64,000 nucleotides of DNA from Lewinellaceae bacterium (GCA_020636435.1 JACJXX010000002.1:372001-436000); one strand, 5' to 3'; shown: positions 7,132-16,657, counted from the first letter of the stretch. Notes: generated from the sequence alone by a model not told the origin. Numbers and translations are program-made.

Positions 7132-10100
7132 ATGAAGAACACCCTGATTTCTAAAACTCATCTTCTGGTATTCAGCCTATGCTGCTTCTCATTTAACCCG
7201 TTGTTTTCTCAATATTTCGATATTGATAATATCACAGTAACGCCCAATCCGCTCTACGGCCCAGGCAATGTAACGGTTACGATCTGCGGAGAGTTTGGCT
7301 ATTCAGGCTGGGAATTCGATGGTGCGAATATCAACGTGGCAGGCAACAATATCTCGATCGAAATCAATTATAACTACTTTGGTATCGGCATCACACTTGC
7401 GGATTATGTATGCGTGGATTACACCATTTCCCTTTCCAACCCGGGAATTTACAACCTTACAGTCATCAACCCTGCGGGTGACCCGCCGGGAAATAACCCC
7501 GTTCCTCCACCGATCATCGTAGCTGGTTATACCTTCAACCAGGCGCTCACCTGCCGGGATGTGCAAAACAGCCCTCCATATGACCCAATAGACATCACTG
7601 ATTTTTTTTCTTATCCGGACATTCCACACGCCCTGGTTGGCTTGACTGTTTTTGGCGAGTACGCAGCCAGGTTTGAGTTTTATGCCCCCAATGGGTTTTA
7701 TCAGCAATATACTTTCTGTTTCGGAGATTTTTCCGGCGGGTATTATAATATCAATGCCAACCTGCCCAACATACCGAGAAGCCAGGAATACTACGGTCAG
7801 TGGGAGGTGATCATTTCGATCCTGCCGGCGCCGAACTGCAACCCTAACCTGGCACAGGGTGTAGTAGTTTCTACGCTAAATTTCAACTATGACTGTTTTT
7901 GCATTGCCCTTTATGAACCAGTCTGTACTCCAAATGGAACAGAATATGGCAACGCCTGCTATGCTGAATGCGATGGCGTCACCGATTATGAGCCGTGTTG
8001 CATCTGCCCTGCCTTCTACGACCCGGTATGTGGAAGCGATGGAGAAGAATACCCCAACGCCTGTGAGGCGGATTGCGCCGGTGTCACCTGGACCCCAGGA
8101 CCCTGTACCCCTTGCTTTTGCACCCAGGAATACGACCCGGTCTGCGGATCGGATGGCGTGGAATATCCTAACGCCTGTTTTGCACAATGCGCTGGAGTAA
8201 CTTACACGCCTGGCTTTTGTGAAAACCCTTGTTTGTGCCCTCAAAATTACGACCCCGTATGTGGGGACGATGGCGTTACCTATCCCAATTCCTGTTTTGC
8301 AGACTGTGCCGGCGTGAGCTATACGCCCGGATCTTGTAATAACTATTGCACTTTGGACGCCTTCATCACTGTCCAACAAAATACAAGCTGTGGTGAAAAT
8401 AACGGCTCCGCTACGGTTGCCGCCAGCTTGGGTACGCCGCCCTACACCTTTGCATGGAGCAACGGCCAATCGGGTTCGACAGCCAACAACCTGGCCGCCG
8501 GGCAATACACCGTAACTGTATCGGACGATTACGCATGTGAGCTAATTGAAACTGTAAATATTTCAGCCTCGAGCACTGTTAATGCAAACCCTGCAATGGT
8601 TTCCCAGGCGACCTGCGGGCAGGCCAATGGCTCGGCCTCCGCCTCGGCCAGCGGGGGCACGCCGCCCTATATTTTCTCCTGGAGCAACGGACAGGCAGGG
8701 GCCAGCGTCACAGGCCTCGCCGCGCAAGCCTACTCCGTGACCGTAACCGACGGAAATAACTGTTCGGGAACCGCCACCGTTAATATTACGGCAGATAACG
8801 GCCCCCAAATAACAAATGTGGCCACAACAGAAGCAGGCTGCAACCAGAATAACGGAACGGCCACTGTAACGGTGTCCGGCGGCAGCTCTCCCTATACCTA
8901 CAGCTGGAGCAACGGTGATAATACCTCTATGGCTCAGGGGTTGCCCCCCGGCAGCCACACCGTAACGGTAGAGGACTCCAACGGATGTGAGATAATGGAA
9001 ACAGTGCAGGTAAACGCAAACAGTGCATTTCCCCAGGCGGATTTTTCTGGAACAACCAGCCTGCTCACCGTTTCATTCGACAACTATTCAACCAACGGCG
9101 ACAACTATTCATGGGACTTTGGTGACGGCAATACTTCCAGTGCCCTGAACCCAGCGCATACCTATGCCTCTTCTGGCACTTATGATGTAATCCTTACCGT
9201 AGAGAATGGATGTGGCGTTGATAGCGTTATCAATTCTTTCACCGTACAAGCCAACGACAGCCTCTTAACCTTTGTCGCCGGCAGTGGAAGCGGAGCAATT
9301 GGCGACACCATTTCCATACCGGTGACGGTTCGAAATTTTGTTGACATAACAAGCTTTCAGTTTACGCTCCACACCATATCCGGAGAGGCCAGGATCGTTG
9401 GAATAACCCCCGAAAGTTTGACCAATGGGCTGGATTACAATGAACCGGGCTCCGCACCCGGAACTTATGTACTGGCATGGCTGGCGAATGCGCCGCTTAC
9501 TCTGCCGGATCAAACCGTACTGTTTACTGTCGATGTGATCCTGGAAGATGGTGTCGATGACTGCACCCCTCTTTTTCTGGACGGCAGCGTGATCGACATC
9601 GTAGCCGGCTCGGCCAGCAACTCCGAATTTGCTCCACAGGGAATCAACGGGGCAATTTGTGAGCTATCCACGGCTGAGGTATCCGGATTCATCCTAAAAG
9701 AGGACGGGACGCCCTTGATCGGAGTTGAGGTCAGTTATGGCAACGGGCTGTACGCTACTACGGCAATGGACGGCTCCTACACCTTGCCAGCCTTGCCTGT
9801 CGGAGATTCGCTGGAAATCATACCCCTATCTGATGATGAACCGCGCAATGGCGTCAACGTCGTTGACCTACAGAAACTCAGAGAGCATATATTGTTGGTG
9901 GAAGAACTTGACTCTCCTTACAAACGCATTGCCGCAGATGTCAACAACTCAGGTTCCATCAACATTACGGATGAATACGAGCTGAGGCAGCTCATCCTTC
10001 TGGAAATTGATGATTTCACGGCCAACAGTCCCTGGCGTTTTGTCGAAAAGGCCCATCAATTCATTGATCCCAACCGGCCGACGGCGGATTCTTTTCCGGA

Positions 10101-10917
10101 GAACCTTGCCTTCGACCTTCAGGGCAACGTCGCCGGCGCGGACTTCATTGGCGTCAAAATCGGCGACCTCAACCTGAGCGCTTCCAATGACCTGGGGCTT
10201 CGGTTGGCCCCCGATGGCATGCTTCTGGCCCGTACTCCGCACCAGTATTTTAGCATGGGAGATACGTTGCTGGCCCCGATTTATATGGATTTTCTGGATC
10301 AGTTGTCAGCCTATCAGTTTGACTTCCTGTTTGATCCCTATACCCTTGAATATACAGGATACGAATTGGGCGGATTGACCGGCCTGTCGGAAGAATATTT
10401 TGGTAAACGCCGGTTAGCCCAGGGCATTCTGTCAACCCTCTGGTATGAAGCGGATCAGGAGGCCAACAGTGATATTCCTGCCTTTTATCTGAAGTTTGTC
10501 GCCATTCAGGATGGTTCCCTAAACGAATCGCTGAGCCTGGGCTCAGGCGCACTGGAGGCCTTCGCACTGGACAAGGATGGGAGTTACCGGGGGCTGGGCC
10601 TCGAATTTGAACAAGTGAGCAATACTGAAGCGCTCCACAGAACCGGACAGGGCACCGCTTCCCTTCTGCGCAACCTCAGCCCCAACCCGTTTTCTGATCT
10701 TGTTACTTTCGAATTATTCTCCGACATCCCCCAAACCATTACCTTTGAAATATATGGCATAAATGGCAGCCTGATCCAACGCAGGGTTGGGGCCTACGCC
10801 CGAGGAACCCATTTGATCCGCCTGGAGGCTTCAAGCCTGCCCGCACCGGGAATCTACCTGTACAGGATAAGAAGCCAGTCGGAAACGGTCACCGGCAAGA
10901 TCATTTATCAACGATAG
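7132..10917 (+). CDS. Giant secreted Kazal / SprB / PKD / cohesin / dockerin protein with T9SS type A tail
   Basis: The 1261-residue protein begins with a signal peptide ending near SFNPLFSQ. Domains in order: a unique N-terminal region (27-250); four Kazal-type six-cysteine domains (about 254-400, each with a YxPVCxxxGxxYxNxC pattern), which are usually serine-protease inhibitors; three SprB-type repeats (about 405-630, e.g. GTPPYTFAWSNGQ); a PKD domain (633-707, YSWDFGDGN); a cohesin-like domain (710-848); a carboxypeptidase-regulatory-like strand region; a dockerin-like pair of helix-loop motifs (about 905-965, NGVNVVDLQ and ADVNNSGSINITDEYELRQ); a second cohesin-like domain (about 1020-1165); and a T9SS type A sorting domain (about 1180-1261, LSPNPFSD start). 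It is predicted to be cell-surface attached or secreted, possibly adhesive and protease-resistant. It is first in an operon with a second cohesin protein and PorP/SprF. Confidence 0.9.
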   Translation: MKNTLISKTHLLVFSLCCFSFNPLFSQYFDIDNITVTPNPLYGPGNVTVTICGEFGYSGWEFDGANINVAGNNISIEINYNYFGIGITLADYVCVDYTISLSNPGIYNLTVINPAGDPPGNNPVPPPIIVAGYTFNQALTCRDVQNSPPYDPIDITDFFSYPDIPHALVGLTVFGEYAARFEFYAPNGFYQQYTFCFGDFSGGYYNINANLPNIPRSQEYYGQWEVIISILPAPNCNPNLAQGVVVSTLNFNYDCFCIALYEPVCTPNGTEYGNACYAECDGVTDYEPCCICPAFYDPVCGSDGEEYPNACEADCAGVTWTPGPCTPCFCTQEYDPVCGSDGVEYPNACFAQCAGVTYTPGFCENPCLCPQNYDPVCGDDGVTYPNSCFADCAGVSYTPGSCNNYCTLDAFITVQQNTSCGENNGSATVAASLGTPPYTFAWSNGQSGSTANNLAAGQYTVTVSDDYACELIETVNISASSTVNANPAMVSQATCGQANGSASASASGGTPPYIFSWSNGQAGASVTGLAAQAYSVTVTDGNNCSGTATVNITADNGPQITNVATTEAGCNQNNGTATVTVSGGSSPYTYSWSNGDNTSMAQGLPPGSHTVTVEDSNGCEIMETVQVNANSAFPQADFSGTTSLLTVSFDNYSTNGDNYSWDFGDGNTSSALNPAHTYASSGTYDVILTVENGCGVDSVINSFTVQANDSLLTFVAGSGSGAIGDTISIPVTVRNFVDITSFQFTLHTISGEARIVGITPESLTNGLDYNEPGSAPGTYVLAWLANAPLTLPDQTVLFTVDVILEDGVDDCTPLFLDGSVIDIVAGSASNSEFAPQGINGAICELSTAEVSGFILKEDGTPLIGVEVSYGNGLYATTAMDGSYTLPALPVGDSLEIIPLSDDEPRNGVNVVDLQKLREHILLVEELDSPYKRIAADVNNSGSINITDEYELRQLILLEIDDFTANSPWRFVEKAHQFIDPNRPTADSFPENLAFDLQGNVAGADFIGVKIGDLNLSASNDLGLRLAPDGMLLARTPHQYFSMGDTLLAPIYMDFLDQLSAYQFDFLFDPYTLEYTGYELGGLTGLSEEYFGKRRLAQGILSTLWYEADQEANSDIPAFYLKFVAIQDGSLNESLSLGSGALEAFALDKDGSYRGLGLEFEQVSNTEALHRTGQGTASLLRNLSPNPFSDLVTFELFSDIPQTITFEIYGINGSLIQRRVGAYARGTHLIRLEASSLPAPGIYLYRIRSQSETVTGKIIYQR

Positions 10918-10940
10918 CCTGCACAAAACGGAAAGAGCGA

Positions 10941-12656
10941 ATGATAGGCATACGCCATATAACCTTTCTTTGTTGTTTATTCGCCGCCAGCCTGGGATCT
11001 GGAAGAGGCCTGGCCGTGGATACCACTGCCTTTTTTATTGAAAACCAGTTGTTCTGTGATTCGGAAACTGCAGCAATAGGTATTCCGGTAAAGATAAAAG
11101 GCGCAGAGGATATTATCGGCTTTCAATTTTCCGTCAACTGGGATCCAAGCTTGCTGGATTTTGATTCTGTTGGCTCCTTCCTAGCGTTGCCTGGCCTGGA
11201 TGCACAATCTTTTGGAGAGGCACAGCTACAGAATGGCGCGCTGACCGTTGCCTGGACCGACATCACCTTTGAAGGGCAGTCCATTGCCGACAGTTCGGCA
11301 CTTTTTATCCTTTACTTCAAAGCTGAAACCACCTTGGCCTCCCAGACCTGGGTGGATTTGACGGGCGCTCCCACTCCGGCTTTAGTAGCTATACTATCCG
11401 AAGGACAGGTAAGGGAAAAGGCGCCCGCTCTCAGCGGCGGAGTCCTGAGCAGGGCCAGCCCGTTAGAACTTACCATCGGGAACACCCGAACACCATGCTT
11501 CGGGAGCAGGGATGGTATGATCTCCGTGGCCCTGGAAGGAGGCATCCCCCCCTATGAATACCAGTGGAGCGGGGAAAATGGCTTTTCGGCAACCGGAGGC
11601 ATTATTGACAGCTTAAGCGCCGGAGCCTATTTCCTGTCGGCTAACGACAATGGCTGCAGCGTTCTGCCGGATACTATTATGCTGAACGCGCAACCCCTTG
11701 AAATCGAGTTGGGAGACGGCCTTACGCTATGCAACGGAGAAACCATTGCCCTTGAGCCCCTCCTGGCCCCGGAAGGCAGCTATCTTTGGAATACGGGAGA
11801 CACCAGCGCCGCCATTCAGGTGGAGGAGGCCGGAGCTTATACTCTGACGATAACCAACGACAGCGGATGTACTGCCTCCGATACCATTGTAATTGATGTA
11901 GCTCCGGAAATCGAACTTTCCGTTTCCCGAGACTCTTTCTTCCTCTGTCCCGGAGATACCCTTCTTGTTTTTGTCGAAGGGGAGGGAGATAAAGATTGGG
12001 CCGGGCCGTTAGAGTTCATACAAGTCAAAGATAATAGAGACACCGCTTTGATTTGGGCCTCAGAACCAGCTTTTTATTCTGTCAGTGCGTCGAACGAATG
12101 TAGTGAAGATTCGATCCGCTTTTCCGTTATTCCCGTGACTCCTGAGGGTATTTTAATTTCACGGGACACCTGCATCCTTCTGGGCCGGCCGGTCGAATTA
12201 ACAGCAAGGGGGGGGACCAGTTATGAATGGAGAGATGCCATTTCCGGTGAAGTCATTGGCAATAGTTCCACTATCGAGGTTTCGCCCACGGACAGCTCCA
12301 CCTTCCTTGTCCAGATAAAGGATTCTAATGGGTGCCGGTCGTCCAGTTCCGTGTCTGTTGCCGTGGCCTCACCGGAAAACATCAGCCTCTTCACGCCCAA
12401 CACCATTACCCCCAATGGCGACGGCTTCAACGACCGGCTTGAAATAAAGGGGCTGGAGAAGTACCCTTCTAACAAGCTGGTTATTTTCAACCGTTGGGGA
12501 AATATAGTATATGAAAAGATAGGATATCAGTCAGATGAGGAAAGGTGGGAAGGAGAATTTTCCGGCCAACCACTCCCCTCCGGAATCTATTTTTATCACA
12601 TCAAAGCCAGCAACCAGGAATGGAAACAAAGCTTAACGCTCATTCGAGAAGAATAA
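10941..12656 (+). CDS. Secreted cohesin/SprB protein with gliding-motility (type B) C-terminal domain
   Basis: This 571-residue protein has an N-terminal signal segment (about 1-25). A cohesin-like domain follows at about 28-165 (IGIPVKIKGAEDIIGFQFSV), then a SprB-like repeat (about 176-250, GGIPPYEYQWSG), two or more Ig-like regions, and a CHU_C-type T9SS tail at about 485-571 (TPNTITPNGDGFNDRLEIKG, then LVIFNRWGNIVYEK). Such type B tails usually need a PorP/SprF-like partner, and that gene overlaps the 3' end of this one. It lies 23 bp after the giant Kazal protein, so the three genes form one operon. Its cohesin may pair with the dockerin-like part of the giant protein; this is inference. 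Confidence 0.9.
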   Translation: MIGIRHITFLCCLFAASLGSGRGLAVDTTAFFIENQLFCDSETAAIGIPVKIKGAEDIIGFQFSVNWDPSLLDFDSVGSFLALPGLDAQSFGEAQLQNGALTVAWTDITFEGQSIADSSALFILYFKAETTLASQTWVDLTGAPTPALVAILSEGQVREKAPALSGGVLSRASPLELTIGNTRTPCFGSRDGMISVALEGGIPPYEYQWSGENGFSATGGIIDSLSAGAYFLSANDNGCSVLPDTIMLNAQPLEIELGDGLTLCNGETIALEPLLAPEGSYLWNTGDTSAAIQVEEAGAYTLTITNDSGCTASDTIVIDVAPEIELSVSRDSFFLCPGDTLLVFVEGEGDKDWAGPLEFIQVKDNRDTALIWASEPAFYSVSASNECSEDSIRFSVIPVTPEGILISRDTCILLGRPVELTARGGTSYEWRDAISGEVIGNSSTIEVSPTDSSTFLVQIKDSNGCRSSSSVSVAVASPENISLFTPNTITPNGDGFNDRLEIKGLEKYPSNKLVIFNRWGNIVYEKIGYQSDEERWEGEFSGQPLPSGIYFYHIKASNQEWKQSLTLIREE

Positions 12657-13600
12657 TCTGGCAGTCACTGATAAGCCTGTCTGCCGTTTTTATTTTGCCT
12701 GCAGCTGTCAGCGCCCAGCAGTTGGCTCACTATCTACCCGGCTCCGGTGTGCTTTTTCAACATAACCCGGCTATGGCAGGCAGATGGGATTACCTCGAAT
12801 TCGGAGCTGTTTTCCGTCAGCAGTGGCTGGATTTTCAGGATGCCCCGAGGTCAGCTTTCGCCTATTTTGAATATCCGTGGCTCGATAAAAACATCAGTTT
12901 CGGCGGGCATTTGTTACACGACCAGGCAGGACTGTTCACCCAGAACACTGCCTCTTTATCTTATGCATACCGATTTCAACCCGGCTTAGTCCATACCTAT
13001 GACCAACTTGCGGTTGGCATACAAGGTACTTTTTACCAAAGCCGTTTGGATGGCAGCCGCGCAACATTCAATGACCTTAACGACCCACTGATTGTGAATA
13101 GCAGGGTTAGCAACATGACAGTCAATTTTGGCGCCGGCCTGTATTATGCCTCCACTTCCGAATCCAGGCAGGAGGATGAGTCCTTTTTCTACGTCGGCTT
13201 GGGCGCCAACCAACTCATTCCTCAACAGCACCTTTTTTCAGAAGAGGAAAAATCATTGGCCATTACTCAAAAAATCCATACCAATGCCATCATCGGCGGC
13301 AGGCTGAACAATAACGATTACTTCCTGGAACCGTTCCTGTGGGTAGACTATCTGCCACCGAGCGTTTTTCTGATGACAATGGGATTCCGTCTCGAAATTT
13401 ACCAGGCTTTCTTTTCCGAGCTGCGCGTTTCAACCAATGGTACCGTAGGAGGGCTTGTGGGCATTATCCTGAAAAATGGAGTGCTTAGAGATGGATTTCT
13501 GCGCATTGGTGTAGGAAGTAACCATAACCTCACTTCGGCGGGAGGTATCCGTGGCCCGGGTTTGGAATTTAACTTGGCTTATAGGTTTCATTTTCAGTAG
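12620..13600 (+). CDS. PorP/SprF family T9SS outer-membrane protein
   Basis: The product has 326 residues from the ATG at 12620, which gives a clean signal peptide ending at PAAVSAQQ; an upstream in-frame ATG at 12545 lies deeper inside the previous gene and would bury that signal. Family marks are HNPAMAGRWDYLEFGAVFRQ, the basis of the PorP/SprF name, followed by alternating strands predicted to form a 14-strand outer-membrane barrel and a C-terminal aromatic residue (YRFHFQ). SprF-type proteins are dedicated partners for secretion or attachment of type B T9SS cargo. The start overlaps the cargo gene by 37 bp, so the two are translationally linked. The bidirectional hairpin at 13635-13668 probably ends the operon. 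Confidence 0.93.
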   Translation: METKLNAHSRRIIWQSLISLSAVFILPAAVSAQQLAHYLPGSGVLFQHNPAMAGRWDYLEFGAVFRQQWLDFQDAPRSAFAYFEYPWLDKNISFGGHLLHDQAGLFTQNTASLSYAYRFQPGLVHTYDQLAVGIQGTFYQSRLDGSRATFNDLNDPLIVNSRVSNMTVNFGAGLYYASTSESRQEDESFFYVGLGANQLIPQQHLFSEEEKSLAITQKIHTNAIIGGRLNNNDYFLEPFLWVDYLPPSVFLMTMGFRLEIYQAFFSELRVSTNGTVGGLVGIILKNGVLRDGFLRIGVGSNHNLTSAGGIRGPGLEFNLAYRFHFQ

Positions 13601-13634
13601 ACTTCTCTCTAATGCAAAGCCGAAGAAAAAAACA

Positions 13635-13668
13635 AAAAAGCCCGGCTGCTCGCACAACCAGGCTTTTT
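13635..13668. terminator. Bidirectional intrinsic terminator
   Basis: AAAAAGCC (13635-13642) pairs with GGCTTTTT (13661-13668), extended inward by three more pairs including one G-T. On the minus strand the stem is followed by a T-run interrupted once, suited to ending the tRNA-Leu transcript. On the plus strand it gives five Ts, 35 bp after the PorP/SprF stop. Confidence 0.75.
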
Positions 13669-13672
13669 CCAG

Positions 13673-13756
13673 TGCCCAGGACAGGAGTCGAACCTGCACG
13701 TCCTTGCGAACACCAGCCCCTCAAGCTGGCGCGTCTACCAATTTCGCCACCTGGGC
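13673..13756 (-). tRNA. tRNA-Leu (anticodon GAG)
   Basis: Read on the minus strand, the acceptor stem GCCCAGG pairs with CCTGGGC. The anticodon stem CCAGC/GCTGG encloses the loop TTGAGGG, which gives anticodon GAG. A long variable arm (about TGTTCGCAAGGACG) marks a class II tRNA, and GGTTCGACTCC is the T arm. Length is 84 nt with A as discriminator. The 3' CCA is not encoded. Confidence 0.96.
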
Positions 13757-13778
13757 ATCATTTTTTCAAAAAGTTTTG

Positions 13779-13786
13779 CAAAGATA
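13779..13786 (-). promoter_or_regulatory. -7 box of the tRNA-Leu promoter
   Basis: TATCTTTG on the minus strand, followed by CA, is an exact TAnnTTTG match 22 bp before the mature tRNA. A TTG 21 bp further upstream is a possible but weak -33 element. Confidence 0.6.
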
Positions 13787-13822
13787 TAAGAATTCCCACA
13801 AAACCGGCAAGCAACAGGGGAA

Positions 13823-14584
13823 TTATTTATGCAAAGCCGAGTCCCTTAATTGCTGCAGGAAGGGGGAGGCGAACATGAAGTCGTGCAGCGTCTCGTTATC
13901 GCTTTGCAGCACTTCGTCGCGGTTGCCCCGCCAGGCGATCTCCCCCTGGTACAGGAGGATGACGTTGTCGCCAATCTCCATCACCGAGTTCATGTCGTGG
14001 GTGTTGATCACGGTGGTGATGTTGTTCTCCACGGTAATGTCCTTGATGAGTTCGTCGATGACGATGGAGGTCTTGGGGTCCAGCCCCGAGTTGGGTTCGT
14101 CGCAAAACAGGTACTTGGGCTCCAGCACGATGGCGCGGGCAATGCCTACCCGCTTTTGCATGCCGCCGCTGATTTCCGAGGGATAGTTGTCGTTCACATC
14201 GCCCAGGCTCACGCGCTCCAGGCAGAAATTGACCCGGTTTTTCTTTTCTTTCCAGGTCATGTTGGTGAACATATCCAGGGGAAAGCGGATGTTCTCCTCC
14301 ACCGTCATAGAGTCGAACAGGGCGGAGGCCTGAAAGAGCATCCCTACCCGCATGCGTATGGTGCGGACTTCCTTCTTGCTGAGGTTGAAGAAATCCACGT
14401 CGTCGTAATAGACCTTGCCGGTGGTGGGCGTATGCAGGCCGATCAGCAGTTTGAGCAGCACGGTCTTGCCCGCGCCCGAGCGGCCGATGATGAGGTTGGT
14501 CTTTCCCGGAAAAAATTCCGTGCTGATGCCCTTCAGCACCTCGTTGTCTTCAAAAGACTTGTATATGTTTTCTGCTCTGATCAT
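13823..14584 (-). CDS. MlaF-type ABC transporter ATP-binding protein
   Basis: The product has 253 residues from the ATG at 14584 (MIRAENIYKSFEDNEVLKGI); the longer frame begins with TTG inside the repeat array and is unlikely. It has Walker A GRSGAGKT (34-41), Q-loop region MLFQASALFDSMTVEENI, signature SGGMQKRVGIARA and Walker B YLFCDEPNSGLDP. The Q-loop wording and the SGGMQKR signature are typical of the Mla/Mce lipid-trafficking ATPases. It energises the permease encoded just upstream on the same strand. The pair would move phospholipids between the membranes. No MlaD/Mce gene is present in the window, so the substrate-binding part must be encoded elsewhere. Confidence 0.92.
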   Translation of the reverse strand: MIRAENIYKSFEDNEVLKGISTEFFPGKTNLIIGRSGAGKTVLLKLLIGLHTPTTGKVYYDDVDFFNLSKKEVRTIRMRVGMLFQASALFDSMTVEENIRFPLDMFTNMTWKEKKNRVNFCLERVSLGDVNDNYPSEISGGMQKRVGIARAIVLEPKYLFCDEPNSGLDPKTSIVIDELIKDITVENNITTVINTHDMNSVMEIGDNVILLYQGEIAWRGNRDEVLQSDNETLHDFMFASPFLQQLRDSALHK

Positions 14585-14599
14585 TTTTTTAGTATTCAA

Positions 14600-14666
14600 T
14601 CATTCACTCATTCACTCATTCACTCCTTCACTCCTTCACTCCTTCACTCCTTCACTCCTTCACTCA
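14600..14666. repeat. 8-bp array (GAGTGAAG / GAGTGAAT) between mlaE and mlaF
   Basis: Read in the direction of the genes, the array starts with the TGA stop codon of the permease itself and continues as about eight GAGTGAAG/GAGTGAAT units. It ends some 15 bp before the ATPase start. The same unit in the same sense orientation follows, and includes, the stop codon at 18262. Confidence 0.95.
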
Positions 14667-15413
14667 ACTCGTCAGCATCACCGCAATGAGATAATCGGCC
14701 AGCAGGATCATAATGTCGCTGAATACCACCGCGTTGGTGCTGGCCTGCCCCAGCTCGATGCTGCCGCCCTTAACGTAGTACCCCTGATAACAGGATATGG
14801 TCGTCAGCAAAAAGGCGAACACGATCGACTTGACAAACATCATGACGACGTTGAACGGCTCGAAGAAAGAACGCACGCCCTGTATGTATTCGGCATCCGA
14901 CATCATTCCGGTCGGAACGGCGGCCAGATACCCCCCAATGACGCTGACGAAAGCGGCAATAGCCACCAGCATAGGGATGACGATCAATGCGGCGATGACT
15001 TTCGGCATGATCAGATAGGACGCCGTGTTGACGCCCATGATCTCCATGGCGTCGATGTGCTCCTTCTGGCGCATGCCGCCGATCTCAGCCGCCATATTGG
15101 AGCCGACCTTGCCGGCCAGCACCAGGCAGGTGATGGTCGGCGCCAGCTCGATGATGGTGCTGTCCCGTATGATGTACCCTACATAGTACACCGGTACAAG
15201 GGTGCCGTCCAGTTGATATAGGAACTGCACTGCCGTCACCGCTCCTATAAATATAGCGATCAATCCTACGATAATCAGGGATCCAATGCCGATGTCGTTC
15301 ATCTGCCGCATCGTCTCCTTGTAGTACATGGACAGCTTCTCCGGCCGGGAAAAGGTGGTTCCCATCATTATCGTGTACCGTCCCATGTGGTATAAAAAAT
15401 TTTTCAAAAACAT
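14664..15413 (-). CDS. MlaE-type ABC transporter permease
   Basis: The 249-residue protein has five to six hydrophobic segments. Conserved MlaE wording includes GAVTAVQFLYQLDGTLVP, the coupling region VLAGKVGSNMAAEIGGMRQ with EHIDAMEIMGVNTASYL, and IGGYLAAVPTG. The GxxxAAExGxMxxxExIDAxxxMG motif contacts the ATPase. It is the inner-membrane part of an Mla-like phospholipid transporter with the MlaF protein encoded next. A plausible promoter lies at 15445-15475. The stop codon is the first unit of a tandem array. Confidence 0.92.
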   Translation of the reverse strand: MFLKNFLYHMGRYTIMMGTTFSRPEKLSMYYKETMRQMNDIGIGSLIIVGLIAIFIGAVTAVQFLYQLDGTLVPVYYVGYIIRDSTIIELAPTITCLVLAGKVGSNMAAEIGGMRQKEHIDAMEIMGVNTASYLIMPKVIAALIVIPMLVAIAAFVSVIGGYLAAVPTGMMSDAEYIQGVRSFFEPFNVVMMFVKSIVFAFLLTTISCYQGYYVKGGSIELGQASTNAVVFSDIMILLADYLIAVMLTS

Positions 15414-15444
15414 AGGCTTGGATTCCCTGGTTTCTTTGGATCGC

Positions 15445-15475
15445 CAAAATTAGTGGAAATTTATGAGCTAAAAAA
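15445..15475 (-). promoter_or_regulatory. Possible promoter of the mlaEF pair
   Basis: On the minus strand TAATTTTG (15445-15452) fits the -7 consensus TAnnTTTG exactly, 32 bp from the permease ATG. A T-rich -33 stretch lies about 18 bp upstream, without a perfect TTTG. Confidence 0.45.
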
Positions 15476-15503
15476 GAATGATGGGCGGGAGAGGGGCATA
15501 TTG

Positions 15504-15558
15504 TTGATTGGTTGATTGGTTGATTGGTTGATTGGTTGATTGGTTGATTGGGTGAATG
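15504..15558. repeat. 8-bp array (TTGATTGG)
   Basis: About six perfect TTGATTGG units are followed by degenerate ones (TTGATTGGGTGAATGG). The array lies between the divergent permease and dehydrogenase genes. Downstream, 15569-15578 holds GCAGCCCTGC, the complement of the AGGGCTGC core found next to other arrays. Confidence 0.93.
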
Positions 15559-15696
15559 GTTTTCTTCAGCAGCCCTGCAATATAACCATTCGGCTGCACA
15601 ACCATCGCCAACCCTATAACCATCCTCATTCACTCACCCCTTCAAAACAAAGTCTCCCCTATTCAGGTTGAACTAGATGAGGAAAACCTTAAAACA

Positions 15697-16395
15697 ATGA
15701 ATGCCGTCATCACCGGAGCGACTAAAGGGATCGGATACGCCATAGCCCAGGCTTTTGCCGCCGGAGGGTTCAACCTTGCCGTCACAGCCCGCTCCGAGCA
15801 GGACCTGAGGGCTATGCGGCGAAGCTTTGCAAAATATTTTCCCGATTCGGATGTGCTAGCCTTGCCGGCCAACCTGGGGAAAAAAGATGAGGTGAAAGCT
15901 TTTGCCCGGGGCGTGCTCGATCATTTTTCAAGGGTGGACGTGCTGGTCAACAACGCGGGGTTGTTCCTGATGGACGACATTACCGAGGAAGAAGATTATG
16001 TGCTGGAGCAGATGATGGCAGTAAACCTCTACGGGCCTTATTATCTGACAAAAGCCTTGCTCCCTGCTATGAAAAAGCGCCGGCAAGGCCACATTTTCAA
16101 TATCTGTTCGGTGGCCAGCCGGGCAGCCCAGGCAGACAAAGGCGCTTACGGCGTAACCAAGTTTGCCCTGCTGGGCTTCACCAAAGCCCTGAGGCTGGAG
16201 CTTCGGGAACACGGCGTCCGGGTAACAGCGGTACTGCCCGGCGCTACCTGGTCAGCATCGTGGGAGGGCAGCGGCGTGCCGGAAGAGGAACTGATGCGGG
16301 CGGAAGATGTAGCCCTCGCTGTGTGGAACGCCTGGTCTATGAGCAGCAATACAGTGGTGGAGGAGATCGTGATGCGGCCGCAGAGGGAGGAGTAG
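15697..16395 (+). CDS. Short-chain dehydrogenase/reductase
   Basis: This 232-residue classical SDR has the cofactor motif TGATKGIG (residues 6-13), LVNNAG, and the catalytic Ser138, Tyr151 and Lys155 (ICSVAS, YGVTK). An arginine after the second strand (VTARSEQDL) favours NADP(H). The PG motif (VLPGATWSASW) follows. The wording resembles 3-ketoacyl-ACP reductase-like or sepiapterin-like SDRs, but the substrate cannot be deduced. It is followed by a tandem array that begins at the stop codon and then by a second SDR on the same strand. Confidence 0.92.
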   Translation: MNAVITGATKGIGYAIAQAFAAGGFNLAVTARSEQDLRAMRRSFAKYFPDSDVLALPANLGKKDEVKAFARGVLDHFSRVDVLVNNAGLFLMDDITEEEDYVLEQMMAVNLYGPYYLTKALLPAMKKRRQGHIFNICSVASRAAQADKGAYGVTKFALLGFTKALRLELREHGVRVTAVLPGATWSASWEGSGVPEEELMRAEDVALAVWNAWSMSSNTVVEEIVMRPQREE

Positions 16396-16632
<237 letters not shown>

Positions 16633-16657
16633 AATTTTAATGATCAACTAAAAATAA

